Below are positions 7,417-14,814 of a stretch of 35,161 nt of DNA, in pieces (the stretch's first letter is position 1; every line of letters starts with the position of its first letter). The stretch lies in the NCBI RefSeq assembly GCF_000367365.1, contig NZ_BARF01000147.1, positions 1 to 35,161 of the forward strand, given 5' to 3'. Both the position numbers and the translations under genes were made by a program. The notes beneath the pieces are model-generated. The model saw nothing but the letters and a program-made list of their open reading frames with translations, did no database searches and was not told where the DNA came from. The DNA is from Streptomyces prunicolor NBRC 13075 (GTDB lineage: Bacteria > Actinomycetota > Actinomycetes > Streptomycetales > Streptomycetaceae).

Positions 7417-8298
7417 TCACCGGAGATTCAACCGGTCCAACACCAGCCGGGCGGTCTCCGTCGGCGTGCTTCCGACCTTCACTCCTACGGCCTCCAGCGC
7501 CTCCTTCTTCGCCGCCGCCGTACCGGAGGAGCCCGACACGATGGCGCCCGCGTGCCCCATCGTCTTGCCCTCGGGTGCGGTGAAGCCGGCGATGTAGCCG
7601 ACGACGGGCTTCGTGACGTGGTCGCGGATGTACGCGGCGGCGCGTTCCTCGGCGTCGCCGCCGATCTCGCCGATGAGGACGATCAGTTCGGTGTCGGGGT
7701 CGTCCTGGAACGCGGCGAGACAGTCGATGTGACTCGTGCCGACGACGGGGTCTCCGCCGATGCCGACACAGGTGGAGAAGCCGATGTCCCGTAGTTCGTA
7801 CATGAGTTGATAGGTGAGCGTGCCGGACTTGGAGACCAGGCCGATACGGCCCGGCTTGGCGATGTCGGCGGGGATGATGCCGGCGTTCGCCTGGCCGGGG
7901 GTGATCAGGCCGGGGCAGTTGGGCCCGATGATCCGGGTGCCCTTCGAGCGCGCGTAGGCGGTGAAGGCGACCGAGTCGTGGACCGGGATGCCCTCGGTGA
8001 TGACGACGGCGAGGCCGATGCCCGCGTCGGCTGCCTCGATCACGGCCGCCTTCGCGAAGGCGGGCGGCACGAACACGACGCTGACATCGGCTCCCGTCGA
8101 CCGCATACCGTCGACGACCGACCCGAAGACCGGCACGGCACGGTCGTCGAAATCGACGGTACGGCCCGCCTTGCGGGGATTGACGCCGCCGACGATGTTC
8201 GTGCCGGCGGCGAGCATCCGGCGGGTGTGCTTCATGCCCTCACCGCCGGTCATGCCCTGGACGAGGACCTTGCTCTCCTTGGTGAGGTAGATCGCCAT
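7417..8298 (-). CDS. sucD: Succinyl-CoA ligase-type alpha subunit (CoA-binding, phospho-His)
   Basis: A 293-aa subunit carrying the CoA site and active-site histidine of an ADP/GDP-forming acyl-CoA ligase. It opens MAIYLTKESKVLVQGMTGGEGMKHTRRML with the GxTGxxG CoA loop. VVGYIAGFTAPEGKTMGHAGAIV near 235-257 contains the phosphorylated His of MGHAGAI. Length is normal for SucD or malate thiokinase MtkB. The start ATG 8298 follows the sucC-like stop (8310) by 11 bp, with GGAG in the gap, so the two are co-translated. Being next to frc, it is more likely a specialised paralogue supplying succinyl-CoA, or activating another C2-C4 dicarboxylate, than the TCA-cycle enzyme. Substrate is inferred. 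Confidence 0.9.
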   Translation of the reverse strand: MAIYLTKESKVLVQGMTGGEGMKHTRRMLAAGTNIVGGVNPRKAGRTVDFDDRAVPVFGSVVDGMRSTGADVSVVFVPPAFAKAAVIEAADAGIGLAVVITEGIPVHDSVAFTAYARSKGTRIIGPNCPGLITPGQANAGIIPADIAKPGRIGLVSKSGTLTYQLMYELRDIGFSTCVGIGGDPVVGTSHIDCLAAFQDDPDTELIVLIGEIGGDAEERAAAYIRDHVTKPVVGYIAGFTAPEGKTMGHAGAIVSGSSGTAAAKKEALEAVGVKVGSTPTETARLVLDRLNLR

Positions 8299-8309
8299 GT
8301 CCCGGCTCC

Positions 8310-9440
8310 TTAGCGTGCGTTGGCGAGGTCGGCGGCGCGGCGGGCGGCGCCGTCCATGGTGGTGGCCTGCTGGACCAGCGGATGCGCGTGGCCGTCGAGG
8401 ATCGCCCGGCCCCGGGCCGCGTTGTTGCCGTCGAGCCGGACGACCAGCGGCTTGGTCAACCGCACGGATTCCAGGGCCCGTACGATGCCGTCGGCCACCG
8501 CGTCGCATGCGGTGATCCCGCCGAAGACGTTGACGAACACCGACTTCACGGCCGGGTCGGAGAGGATGACGGACAGCCCGTCGGCCATGATCTGGGCCGA
8601 TGCTCCGCCGCCGATGTCGAGGAAGTTGGCGGGACGGGCGCCGCACCCTGCGACCACGTCGAGCGTCGACATGACCAGGCCCGCTCCGTTGCCGATGATG
8701 CCGACCTCGCCGTCGAGCTTGACGTAGTTGAGCCCCTTCGCGGCGGCCGCCGCCTCCAGCGGATCGTCGTGCGCCACACCCTCGGCACCCCAACGCGCCT
8801 GCCGGAAACGGGCGTTGTCATCGAGGGTCACCTTGCCGTCGAGGGCGAGAATCTGCCCCTGCTTCGTCCGCACGAGCGGGTTGACCTCGACGAGGACGGC
8901 GTCCTCGCGGACCAGCACCTCCCACAGTCGTACGAGGACGTCGACGGTCTGCGGCGGCAGGCCGGCCGCCTCGGCGATCTCACCCGCCCTGGCCGAGGTG
9001 ACACCCTCGGCCGGGTCGATGTGTATACGGGCGACCGCATCCGGTCGACGGGCGGCGACCTCCTCGATCTCCATACCGCCCTCGGCGGACGCGATCGCGA
9101 GGAAACGGCCCGCCGCGCGGTCGAGGACGTAGGAGACGTAGAACTCGCTCTCGATGTCGACCGGTTGGGCCAGCATCACCTTGCCGACCGTGTGGCCCTT
9201 GATGTCCATGCCCAGGATCTGCCGGGCCGTGAGTTCGGCGGCGGCCGGGTCGGCGGCGAGTTTGACCCCGCCCGCCTTACCCCGTCCACCGGTCTTCACC
9301 TGGGCTTTCACCACCACTCGCCCACCCAGCCTGCGGGCGATCTCCCGCGCCTCCTTGGACGAGGCGGTGACCTCGGCCCGGGGCACCAAGATGCCGTGTT
9401 CCTCGAAGAGTTCCCTTGCCTGGTGCTCGTACAGATCCAT
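8310..9440 (-). CDS. sucC: Succinyl-CoA ligase-type beta subunit (ATP-grasp)
   Basis: A 376-aa nucleotide-binding subunit partnering the alpha subunit downstream. MDLYEHQARELFEEHGILVP is a textbook SucC N-terminus. VVVKAQVKTGGRGKAGGVKLA (about 36-56) is the ATP-grasp Lys/Gly-rich loop. VEVNPLV near 199-205 binds Mg2+. FLDIGGGAS and VFVNVFGGITACD in the C-terminal domain contact the alpha subunit and His loop. The ATG 9440 has GAGGAG 6 nt upstream. Its promoter overlaps that of the divergent decarboxylase-frc operon at 9541-9570, so the two units are probably co-regulated. A rare ATA codon within a TGTATAC word (9022-9028) is noted elsewhere. Confidence 0.9.
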   Translation of the reverse strand: MDLYEHQARELFEEHGILVPRAEVTASSKEAREIARRLGGRVVVKAQVKTGGRGKAGGVKLAADPAAAELTARQILGMDIKGHTVGKVMLAQPVDIESEFYVSYVLDRAAGRFLAIASAEGGMEIEEVAARRPDAVARIHIDPAEGVTSARAGEIAEAAGLPPQTVDVLVRLWEVLVREDAVLVEVNPLVRTKQGQILALDGKVTLDDNARFRQARWGAEGVAHDDPLEAAAAAKGLNYVKLDGEVGIIGNGAGLVMSTLDVVAGCGARPANFLDIGGGASAQIMADGLSVILSDPAVKSVFVNVFGGITACDAVADGIVRALESVRLTKPLVVRLDGNNAARGRAILDGHAHPLVQQATTMDGAARRAADLANAR

Positions 9441-9540
9441 CCGAGCTCCTCGCTGCTGTGTCTGTCCGGGGAGCGGCCCCTGTCCCCCGAAAAGTGCCGC
9501 ACGCCCCCTGGACACCACCCACCGGATGCGGGATAACAAG

Positions 9541-9570
9541 TTTCATACAGTATTCGTCGACTGTATGCAA
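9541..9570. promoter_or_regulatory. Face-to-face divergent promoters with a palindromic operator between -35 and -10
   Basis: CATACAGT (9544-9551) and ACTGTATG (9560-9567) are perfect 8-bp inverted arms around ATTCGTCG. On the plus strand TTTCAT-N17-TATGCA (9541-9546, 9564-9569) reads as -35/-10 toward the ThDP gene at 9619. On the minus strand TTGCAT-N17-TATGAA (arms at 9570-9565 and 9547-9542) reads toward sucC. The boxes of each promoter lie on the other, so one bound dimer would silence both. The boxes are predicted by eye. Confidence 0.6.
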
Positions 9571-9618
9571 TGTACCGCGAGAGCGTTCCAACCCCCTACG
9601 AAGGGACAGGACTTCGCC

Positions 9619-11301
9619 ATGCCCGACGACACCCAGGACGTGATTTCCGGTGGTCATCTCGTCGCCAAAGCCCTGAAGGCCGAGGGGGTCGACCGCATTT
9701 ACACCTTGTGCGGCGGCCACATCATCGACATCTACGACGGCTGCGTCGACGAGGGCATAGAAGTCGTCGACGTACGCCACGAGCAGGTGGCAGCCCACGC
9801 CGCCGACGGTTACGCACGGATCACCGGCAGGCCGGGATGCGCGGTGGTCACCGCCGGTCCCGGTACGACCGACGCCGTCACCGGTGTCGCCAACGCGTTC
9901 CGCGCCGAGTCCCCGATGCTGCTGATCGGTGGTCAAGGGGCCCTGACCCAACACAAGATGGGGTCCCTCCAGGACCTGCCGCACGTCGACATGATGACGC
10001 CGATCACCAAGTTCGCGGCGACCGTGCCGGACACGGCCCGCGCCGCCGACATGGTGTCGATGGCGTTCCGCGAGTGCTACCACGGCGCGCCCGGCCCCTC
10101 GTTCCTGGAGATCCCGCGCGATGTCCTCGACGCGAAGGTGCCGGTGGGCAAGGCGCGGGTGCCGAAGCCCGGTGCCTACCGTGCCTCGACCCGGTCGGCG
10201 GGCGACCCCGAGGCGATCGAGAAGCTCGCCGACCTGCTCGTCCACGCCGAGAAGCCGGCGGTTCTGTTGGGCAGCCAGGTGTGGACAACTCGGGGCACCG
10301 AGGCGGCCATTGACCTCGTCCGCACCCTCAACATCCCCGCGTACATGAACGGCGCGGGGCGCGGCACCCTCCCGCCCGGCGACCCGCACCACTTCCAGCT
10401 GTCGCGCCGGTACGCCTTCTCCAACGCCGACGTCATCGTCATCGTCGGCACGCCCTTCGACTTCCGCATGGGCTACGGCAAGCGCCTCTCCCCCGACGCG
10501 ACCGTCGTACAGATCGACCTCGACTACCGCACCGTCGGCAAGAACCGCGACATCGACCTCGGCATCGTCGGCGACGCGGGGCTCGTGCTGAAGTCGGTCG
10601 CGGAAGCCGCCTTGGGACGCCTCAACGGCGGTGCGTCCCGGCGCAAGGAGTGGCTCGACGAGCTGCGCGCCGCCGAACAGACCGCGATCGAGAAGCGGTT
10701 GCCCAGCCTGAAGTCGGACGCGTCACCGATCCACCCCTACCGCCTGGTCAGCGAGATCAACGACTTCCTCACCGAGGACTCCATCTACATCGGCGACGGC
10801 GGCGACATCGTCACCTTCTCCGGGCAGGTCGTGCAGCCCAAGTCACCCGGCCACTGGATGGATCCGGGCCCGCTCGGCACCCTCGGCGTCGGTATCCCCT
10901 TCGTCCTCGCGGCCAAGCAGGCACGCCCCGACAAGGAGGTCGTCGCGCTGTTCGGCGACGGCGCGTTCTCGCTCACCGGCTGGGACTTCGAGACCCTCGT
11001 CCGCTACGACCTCCCGTTCGTCGGCATCGTCGGCAACAACTCCTCGATGAACCAGATCCGTTACGGCCAGGCCGCCAAGTACGGCCTGGAGCGCGAGCGG
11101 GTCGGCAACACCCTCGGCGACGTCCACTACGACAAGTTCGCCCAGATGCTGGGCGGTTACGGCGAGGAGGTCCGCGACCCCGCCGACATCGGCCCCGCAC
11201 TGCAACGCGCCCGTGAGTCGGGCAAGCCCTCGCTGATCAACGTCTGGGTCGACCCGGACGCGTACGCCCCCGGAACCATGAACCAGACGATGTACAAGTG
11301 A
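9619..11301 (+). CDS. ThDP-dependent enzyme of the oxalyl-CoA decarboxylase / 2-hydroxyacyl-CoA lyase / acetolactate synthase superfamily
   Basis: A 560-aa cytosolic enzyme in three alpha/beta domains. The catalytic glutamate is E55 in VRHEQVAAHAADGY, the same RHEQ as in oxalyl-CoA decarboxylase. The ThDP/Mg2+ motif runs from GDGAF (about 446) to NN (about 474-475). The CoA/ADP domain lies between. With frc 11 nt downstream its likely reaction is oxalyl-CoA to formyl-CoA plus CO2. However, the Tyr-Glu pair of Oxalobacter Oxc aligns here to Leu117-Gln118 in MGSLQDLPHVD, closer to 2-hydroxyacyl-CoA lyase and acetolactate synthase, and the lid after NN differs (SSMNQIRYG). ATG 9619 is chosen: AGGAC lies 8 nt upstream, and the frame further upstream is antisense to sucC. 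It may be annotated elsewhere as acetolactate synthase large subunit. Confidence 0.82.
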   Translation: MPDDTQDVISGGHLVAKALKAEGVDRIYTLCGGHIIDIYDGCVDEGIEVVDVRHEQVAAHAADGYARITGRPGCAVVTAGPGTTDAVTGVANAFRAESPMLLIGGQGALTQHKMGSLQDLPHVDMMTPITKFAATVPDTARAADMVSMAFRECYHGAPGPSFLEIPRDVLDAKVPVGKARVPKPGAYRASTRSAGDPEAIEKLADLLVHAEKPAVLLGSQVWTTRGTEAAIDLVRTLNIPAYMNGAGRGTLPPGDPHHFQLSRRYAFSNADVIVIVGTPFDFRMGYGKRLSPDATVVQIDLDYRTVGKNRDIDLGIVGDAGLVLKSVAEAALGRLNGGASRRKEWLDELRAAEQTAIEKRLPSLKSDASPIHPYRLVSEINDFLTEDSIYIGDGGDIVTFSGQVVQPKSPGHWMDPGPLGTLGVGIPFVLAAKQARPDKEVVALFGDGAFSLTGWDFETLVRYDLPFVGIVGNNSSMNQIRYGQAAKYGLERERVGNTLGDVHYDKFAQMLGGYGEEVRDPADIGPALQRARESGKPSLINVWVDPDAYAPGTMNQTMYK

Positions 11302-11312
11302 GGTGAACGGCC

Positions 11313-12545
11313 ATGACCGCCAGGGCACTTGAGGGCATCCGCGTCCTCGACATGACGCACGTCCAGTCCGGCCCCTCCGCGACCCAACTGCTCGCCTGGC
11401 TCGGCGCCGACGTCGTCAAGCTGGAGGCGCCGACCGGTGACATCACGCGCAAGCAGCTGCGCGACCTCCCGGACGTCGACTCGCTCTACTTCACGATGCT
11501 CAACTGCAACAAGCGGAGCATCACCCTCAACACCAAGACCGAGCGCGGCAAGGAGATCCTCACCGAGCTGATCCGGCGCTCCGACGTCATGGTCGAGAAC
11601 TTCGGGCCGGGCGCGGTCGACCGTATGGGGTTCACCTGGGATCGCATACAGGAGATCAATCCCCGTATTGTGTATGCGTCCATCAAGGGCTTCGGGGACG
11701 GTCCGTACACCAACTTCAAGGCGTACGAGGTCGTCGCGCAGGCGATGGGCGGGTCGATGTCGACCACCGGCTTCGAGGGCGGGCCGCCGCTGGCGACGGG
11801 CGCTCAGATCGGTGACTCCGGCACAGGAGTGCATACAGTAGCCGGGATATTGGCGGCACTGTTCCAGCGGGAGAGCACCGGGCGCGGGCAGCGAGTCAAC
11901 GTGGCCATGCAGCACGCCGTGCTGAACCTGTGCCGGGTGAAGCTGCGCGACCAGCAGCGCCTGGCGCACGGGCCGCTCGCCGAGTACCCGAACGACGACT
12001 TCGGCGACGAGGTGCCCCGCTCGGGCAACGCGTCCGGCGGCGGGCAGCCCGGCTGGGCCGTCAAGTGCGCACCGGGCGGCCCGAACGACTACGTGTACGT
12101 CATCGTGCAGCCGGTCGGATGGAAGCCGCTGACCGAACTGATCGGCCGGCCCGAGCTGGCCGAGGACCCGGAGTGGGCGACGCCGGAGGCCCGTTTGCCG
12201 CAGCTCTCCAAGATGTTCCAGCTGATCGAGGAGTGGTCGTCCACGCTGCCCAAGTGGGAGGTGCTGGAGCGGCTCAACGCCCACAACATCCCGTGCGGGC
12301 CGATCCTTTCGACCAGGGAGATCATCGAGGACGAGTCGCTGGTCGCCAACGAGATGGTCGTGACGGTCCCGCACCCCGAGCGCGGCGAGTTCGTCACCGT
12401 CGGCAGCCCGCTGAAGCTCTCCGACTCCCCCGTGGACGTGACCAGTTCACCGCTGCTCGGCGAGCACAACGAAGAGGTCTACATCGGCGAACTCGGTCTC
12501 GGCGACGAAGAGTTGCGCCTCCTCAAGTCGAACGGGGTGATCTGA
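11313..12545 (+). CDS. frc: Formyl-CoA:oxalate CoA-transferase (class III)
   Basis: A 410-aa class III CoA-transferase that converts formyl-CoA plus oxalate to oxalyl-CoA plus formate. It closely follows recalled Oxalobacter Frc: LDMTHVQSGPSATQ with the active-site Gln (Q18), DVDSLYFTMLNCNKRSI, VENFGPGAVDRMGFTW, and the catalytic aspartate D168 in QIGDSGTG (Asp169 in Frc). The mobile glycine loop is GNASGGGQPGW, in place of GGGGQPG. The C-terminus has ITxAPLLGEH-like SSPLLGEHNEEV. Dimers of interlocked rings are known for the family. GAGGTGA precedes the ATG and overlaps the upstream stop, so it is translated as an operon. Two stretches use codons rare for this genome (11643-11678 and 11832-11848). 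This is the most secure functional marker of the locus. Confidence 0.93.
   Translation: MTARALEGIRVLDMTHVQSGPSATQLLAWLGADVVKLEAPTGDITRKQLRDLPDVDSLYFTMLNCNKRSITLNTKTERGKEILTELIRRSDVMVENFGPGAVDRMGFTWDRIQEINPRIVYASIKGFGDGPYTNFKAYEVVAQAMGGSMSTTGFEGGPPLATGAQIGDSGTGVHTVAGILAALFQRESTGRGQRVNVAMQHAVLNLCRVKLRDQQRLAHGPLAEYPNDDFGDEVPRSGNASGGGQPGWAVKCAPGGPNDYVYVIVQPVGWKPLTELIGRPELAEDPEWATPEARLPQLSKMFQLIEEWSSTLPKWEVLERLNAHNIPCGPILSTREIIEDESLVANEMVVTVPHPERGEFVTVGSPLKLSDSPVDVTSSPLLGEHNEEVYIGELGLGDEELRLLKSNGVI
11643..11678. promoter_or_regulatory. Intragenic inverted repeat CGCATACA/TGTATGCG within frc
   Basis: CGCATACA (11643-11650) and TGTATGCG (11671-11678) are perfect inverted 8-mers 20 nt apart. They are written with ATA, ATT and TAT codons, which this genome otherwise avoids. 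The core GCATACA/TGTATGC matches the operator at 9544-9570. A second half-site, CATACAGTA at 11832-11840, repeats nine bases of the promoter site. A regulatory role is inferred. Confidence 0.4.
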
Positions 12546-12549
12546 CGTG

Positions 12550-14694
12550 ATGACAGAGGACCGAGTCCTGAAGGTGCGCGCGCTCCTCGACTCCGTGCGG
12601 GCCGAGGGACGGTTCGCGCTGACCGCGCCCGAGGGCAAGGTGATCGCCGACGCGTACGGGATCGCCGTACCGGGTGAGGAGTTGGCGACGGACGTCGACG
12701 AGGCCGTGGCGTACGCGGCGCGGTTCGGCGGGCCCGTCGTGATGAAGATCGTCTCGCCCGACATCCTGCACAAGACCGACGCCGGCGGAGTGATCGTCGG
12801 GGTCGAGGGCGCTGCGGACGTACGGGCCGCGTTCCACAGGATCGTCGACAACGCGCGGGCCTACGACGCCGATGCCCGCATCAAGGGCGTCCAGGTGCAG
12901 GAGTTGCTGCCCCAGGGGCAGGAGGTGATCGTCGGCGCGGTGACCGACCCGACGTTCGGGAAAGTGGTCGCGTTCGGGCTCGGCGGGGTGCTCGTCGAGG
13001 TGCTCAAGGACGTGACGTTCCGGCTCGCGCCCGTCAGCCCGGACGAGGCGCTGTCCATGCTGGACTCGATCCGCGCGGCGGAGATCCTGCGCGGGGTGCG
13101 CGGCGCGCCGGCCGTCGACCGGTGGGCGATCGCGGAGCAGATCCGCCGGGTGTCCCAACTGGTCGCGGACTTCCCGGAGATCGCCGAGGTGGATCTCAAC
13201 CCGGTGATCGCGACACCGGAGGGCGCGGTCGCGGCCGACATCCGTGTCATCCTCGCCGAATCGCAGCCGGTAGCCCGTCGACGGTATACACGCGACGAAA
13301 TCCTGACGACCATGCGTCGCCTGATGGAGCCGGACTCGGTCGCCGTGATCGGTGCCTCGAACGAGCAGGGCAAGATCGGCAATTCGGTGATGCGCAACCT
13401 CGTCGACGGCGGCTTCGCCGGGGAGATCCATCCGGTGAACCCCAAGGCCGATGACATTCTGGGCCGCAAGGCGTACAAGAGTGTCACGGACGTTCCCGGT
13501 GAGGTGGATGTGGCCGTCTTCGCCATTCCCGCCAAGTTCGTGGCAGCGGCACTGGAGGAGGTGGGACGCAGGAACATCCCCAACGCCGTCCTCATCCCCT
13601 CCGGGTTCGCCGAGACCGGTGAGGTCCAACTCCAGGAGGAGATAGTCGAGATCGCCGAGCGCTACGGCGTCCGCCTCCTCGGGCCGAACATCTACGGCTA
13701 CTACTCGACCTGGCACGACCTGTGCGCCACGTTCTGCACGCCGTACGACGTGAAGGGCGGGGTGGCGCTGACCTCGCAGTCCGGTGGCATCGGAATGGCC
13801 ATCCTCGGGTTCGCGCGGACCACGAAGACCGGGGTGTCGGCGATCGTCGGGCTCGGCAACAAGTCGGACCTCGACGAGGACGACCTGCTGACCTGGTTCG
13901 GCGAGGACCCGCACACCGAGTGCATCGCGATGCACCTGGAGGACCTCAAGGACGGCCGCGCCTTCGTCGAGGCGGCCCGAAAGACCGTACCCCTCAAACC
14001 AGTTGTAGTGCTGAAGGCTGGTCGTACGGCGGCGGGCGCCAAGGCCGCCGGTTCGCACACGGGCGCGCTGGCCGGCGACGACGCCGTGTACGGCGACATC
14101 CTGAAGCAGGCCGGTGTCATCCGCGCCCCGGGGCTCAACGACATGCTGGAGTACGCGCGCGGTCTGCCCGTGCTGCCAACTCCCCAGGGAGACAACGTCG
14201 TTATCATCACCGGCGCCGGCGGCAGCGGTGTGCTGCTCTCGGACGCGGTGACCGACAACGGCCTTTCCCTGATGGAGATTCCGCCCGATCTGGACGCGTC
14301 CTTCCGGGAGTTCATCCCGCCCTTCGGGGCCGCGGGCAACCCGGTCGACATCACCGGGGGCGAGCCGCCGTCGACGTACGAGGCGACGATCCGGCTGGGG
14401 CTTGAGGACCCGCGCATCCACGCGCTGGTGCTCGGCTACTGGCACACCATCGTCACTCCCCCGATGGTCTTCGCGGAGCTCACCGCGCGCGTGGTCGCCG
14501 AGTTCAAGGAACGCGGCATCGAGAAGCCGGTGGTGGCCTCGCTCGCGGGTGATGTCGAGGTCGAGGAGGCCTGCCAGTACCTGTACGAGCGCGGGGTCGT
14601 GGCGTACCCGTACACGACGGAGAAGCCGGTGGCGGTGCTGGGCGCGAAGTACCAATGGGCGCGTGCGGCAGGGCTGTTGGGCGGTGGTTCATGA
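12550..14694 (+). CDS. Fused NDP-forming acyl-CoA synthetase (acetate-CoA ligase family), beta-alpha order
   Basis: A 714-aa single-chain ligase coupling an acyl-CoA thioester to ADP/ATP. Residues from about 20 to 230 are the ATP-grasp beta module (VVMKIVSPDILHKTDAGGVIVG; VEVLKDVTFRLAPVS; EVDLNPVI). The alpha part follows: CoA-binding fold MEPDSVAVIGASNEQGKIGNSVM from about 258, then the ligase domain with the phospho-histidine in AAGSHTGALAGDDAVYGD (about H503). GTG 12547 is an alternative start; ATG 12550 has GGGGTGA 9 nt upstream. Only 4 nt separate it from the frc stop. Likely roles are activating oxalate or formate, or conserving energy from surplus formyl-CoA as ATP. Most fused acetate-CoA ligases I recall are alpha-beta, so the order is worth noting. 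Confidence 0.88.
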   Translation: MTEDRVLKVRALLDSVRAEGRFALTAPEGKVIADAYGIAVPGEELATDVDEAVAYAARFGGPVVMKIVSPDILHKTDAGGVIVGVEGAADVRAAFHRIVDNARAYDADARIKGVQVQELLPQGQEVIVGAVTDPTFGKVVAFGLGGVLVEVLKDVTFRLAPVSPDEALSMLDSIRAAEILRGVRGAPAVDRWAIAEQIRRVSQLVADFPEIAEVDLNPVIATPEGAVAADIRVILAESQPVARRRYTRDEILTTMRRLMEPDSVAVIGASNEQGKIGNSVMRNLVDGGFAGEIHPVNPKADDILGRKAYKSVTDVPGEVDVAVFAIPAKFVAAALEEVGRRNIPNAVLIPSGFAETGEVQLQEEIVEIAERYGVRLLGPNIYGYYSTWHDLCATFCTPYDVKGGVALTSQSGGIGMAILGFARTTKTGVSAIVGLGNKSDLDEDDLLTWFGEDPHTECIAMHLEDLKDGRAFVEAARKTVPLKPVVVLKAGRTAAGAKAAGSHTGALAGDDAVYGDILKQAGVIRAPGLNDMLEYARGLPVLPTPQGDNVVIITGAGGSGVLLSDAVTDNGLSLMEIPPDLDASFREFIPPFGAAGNPVDITGGEPPSTYEATIRLGLEDPRIHALVLGYWHTIVTPPMVFAELTARVVAEFKERGIEKPVVASLAGDVEVEEACQYLYERGVVAYPYTTEKPVAVLGAKYQWARAAGLLGGGS

Positions 14695-14707
14695 CGTGAG
14701 TCGACGC

Positions 14708-14739
14708 GGGGCCGGCCGACAGTGCGGTCGGCCGGCCCC
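14708..14739 (+). terminator. Strong 13-bp hairpin between the ligase and first OFA transporter genes
   Basis: GGGGCCGGCCGAC pairs perfectly with GTCGGCCGGCCCC around AGTGCG. There is no T-tract. It may terminate, attenuate or stabilise the upstream message in the 120-bp gap before the transporter pair, setting different enzyme and transporter levels. Confidence 0.6.
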
Positions 14740-14814
14740 CGGGGACCCGTGCGCACGCGAAAGGCATTGGACAGGGGGCGCTGGCCAGACTTTCGACGCA
14801 AGGGGCACTGAGCG

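Noticed and set aside
12523..14655. Long 710-aa open frame antisense to the acyl-CoA synthetase
   Set aside because: It is Arg/Asp/His-rich without domains, a normal shadow of high-GC coding DNA; the plus-strand frame shows clear ATP-grasp and CoA-binding motifs.
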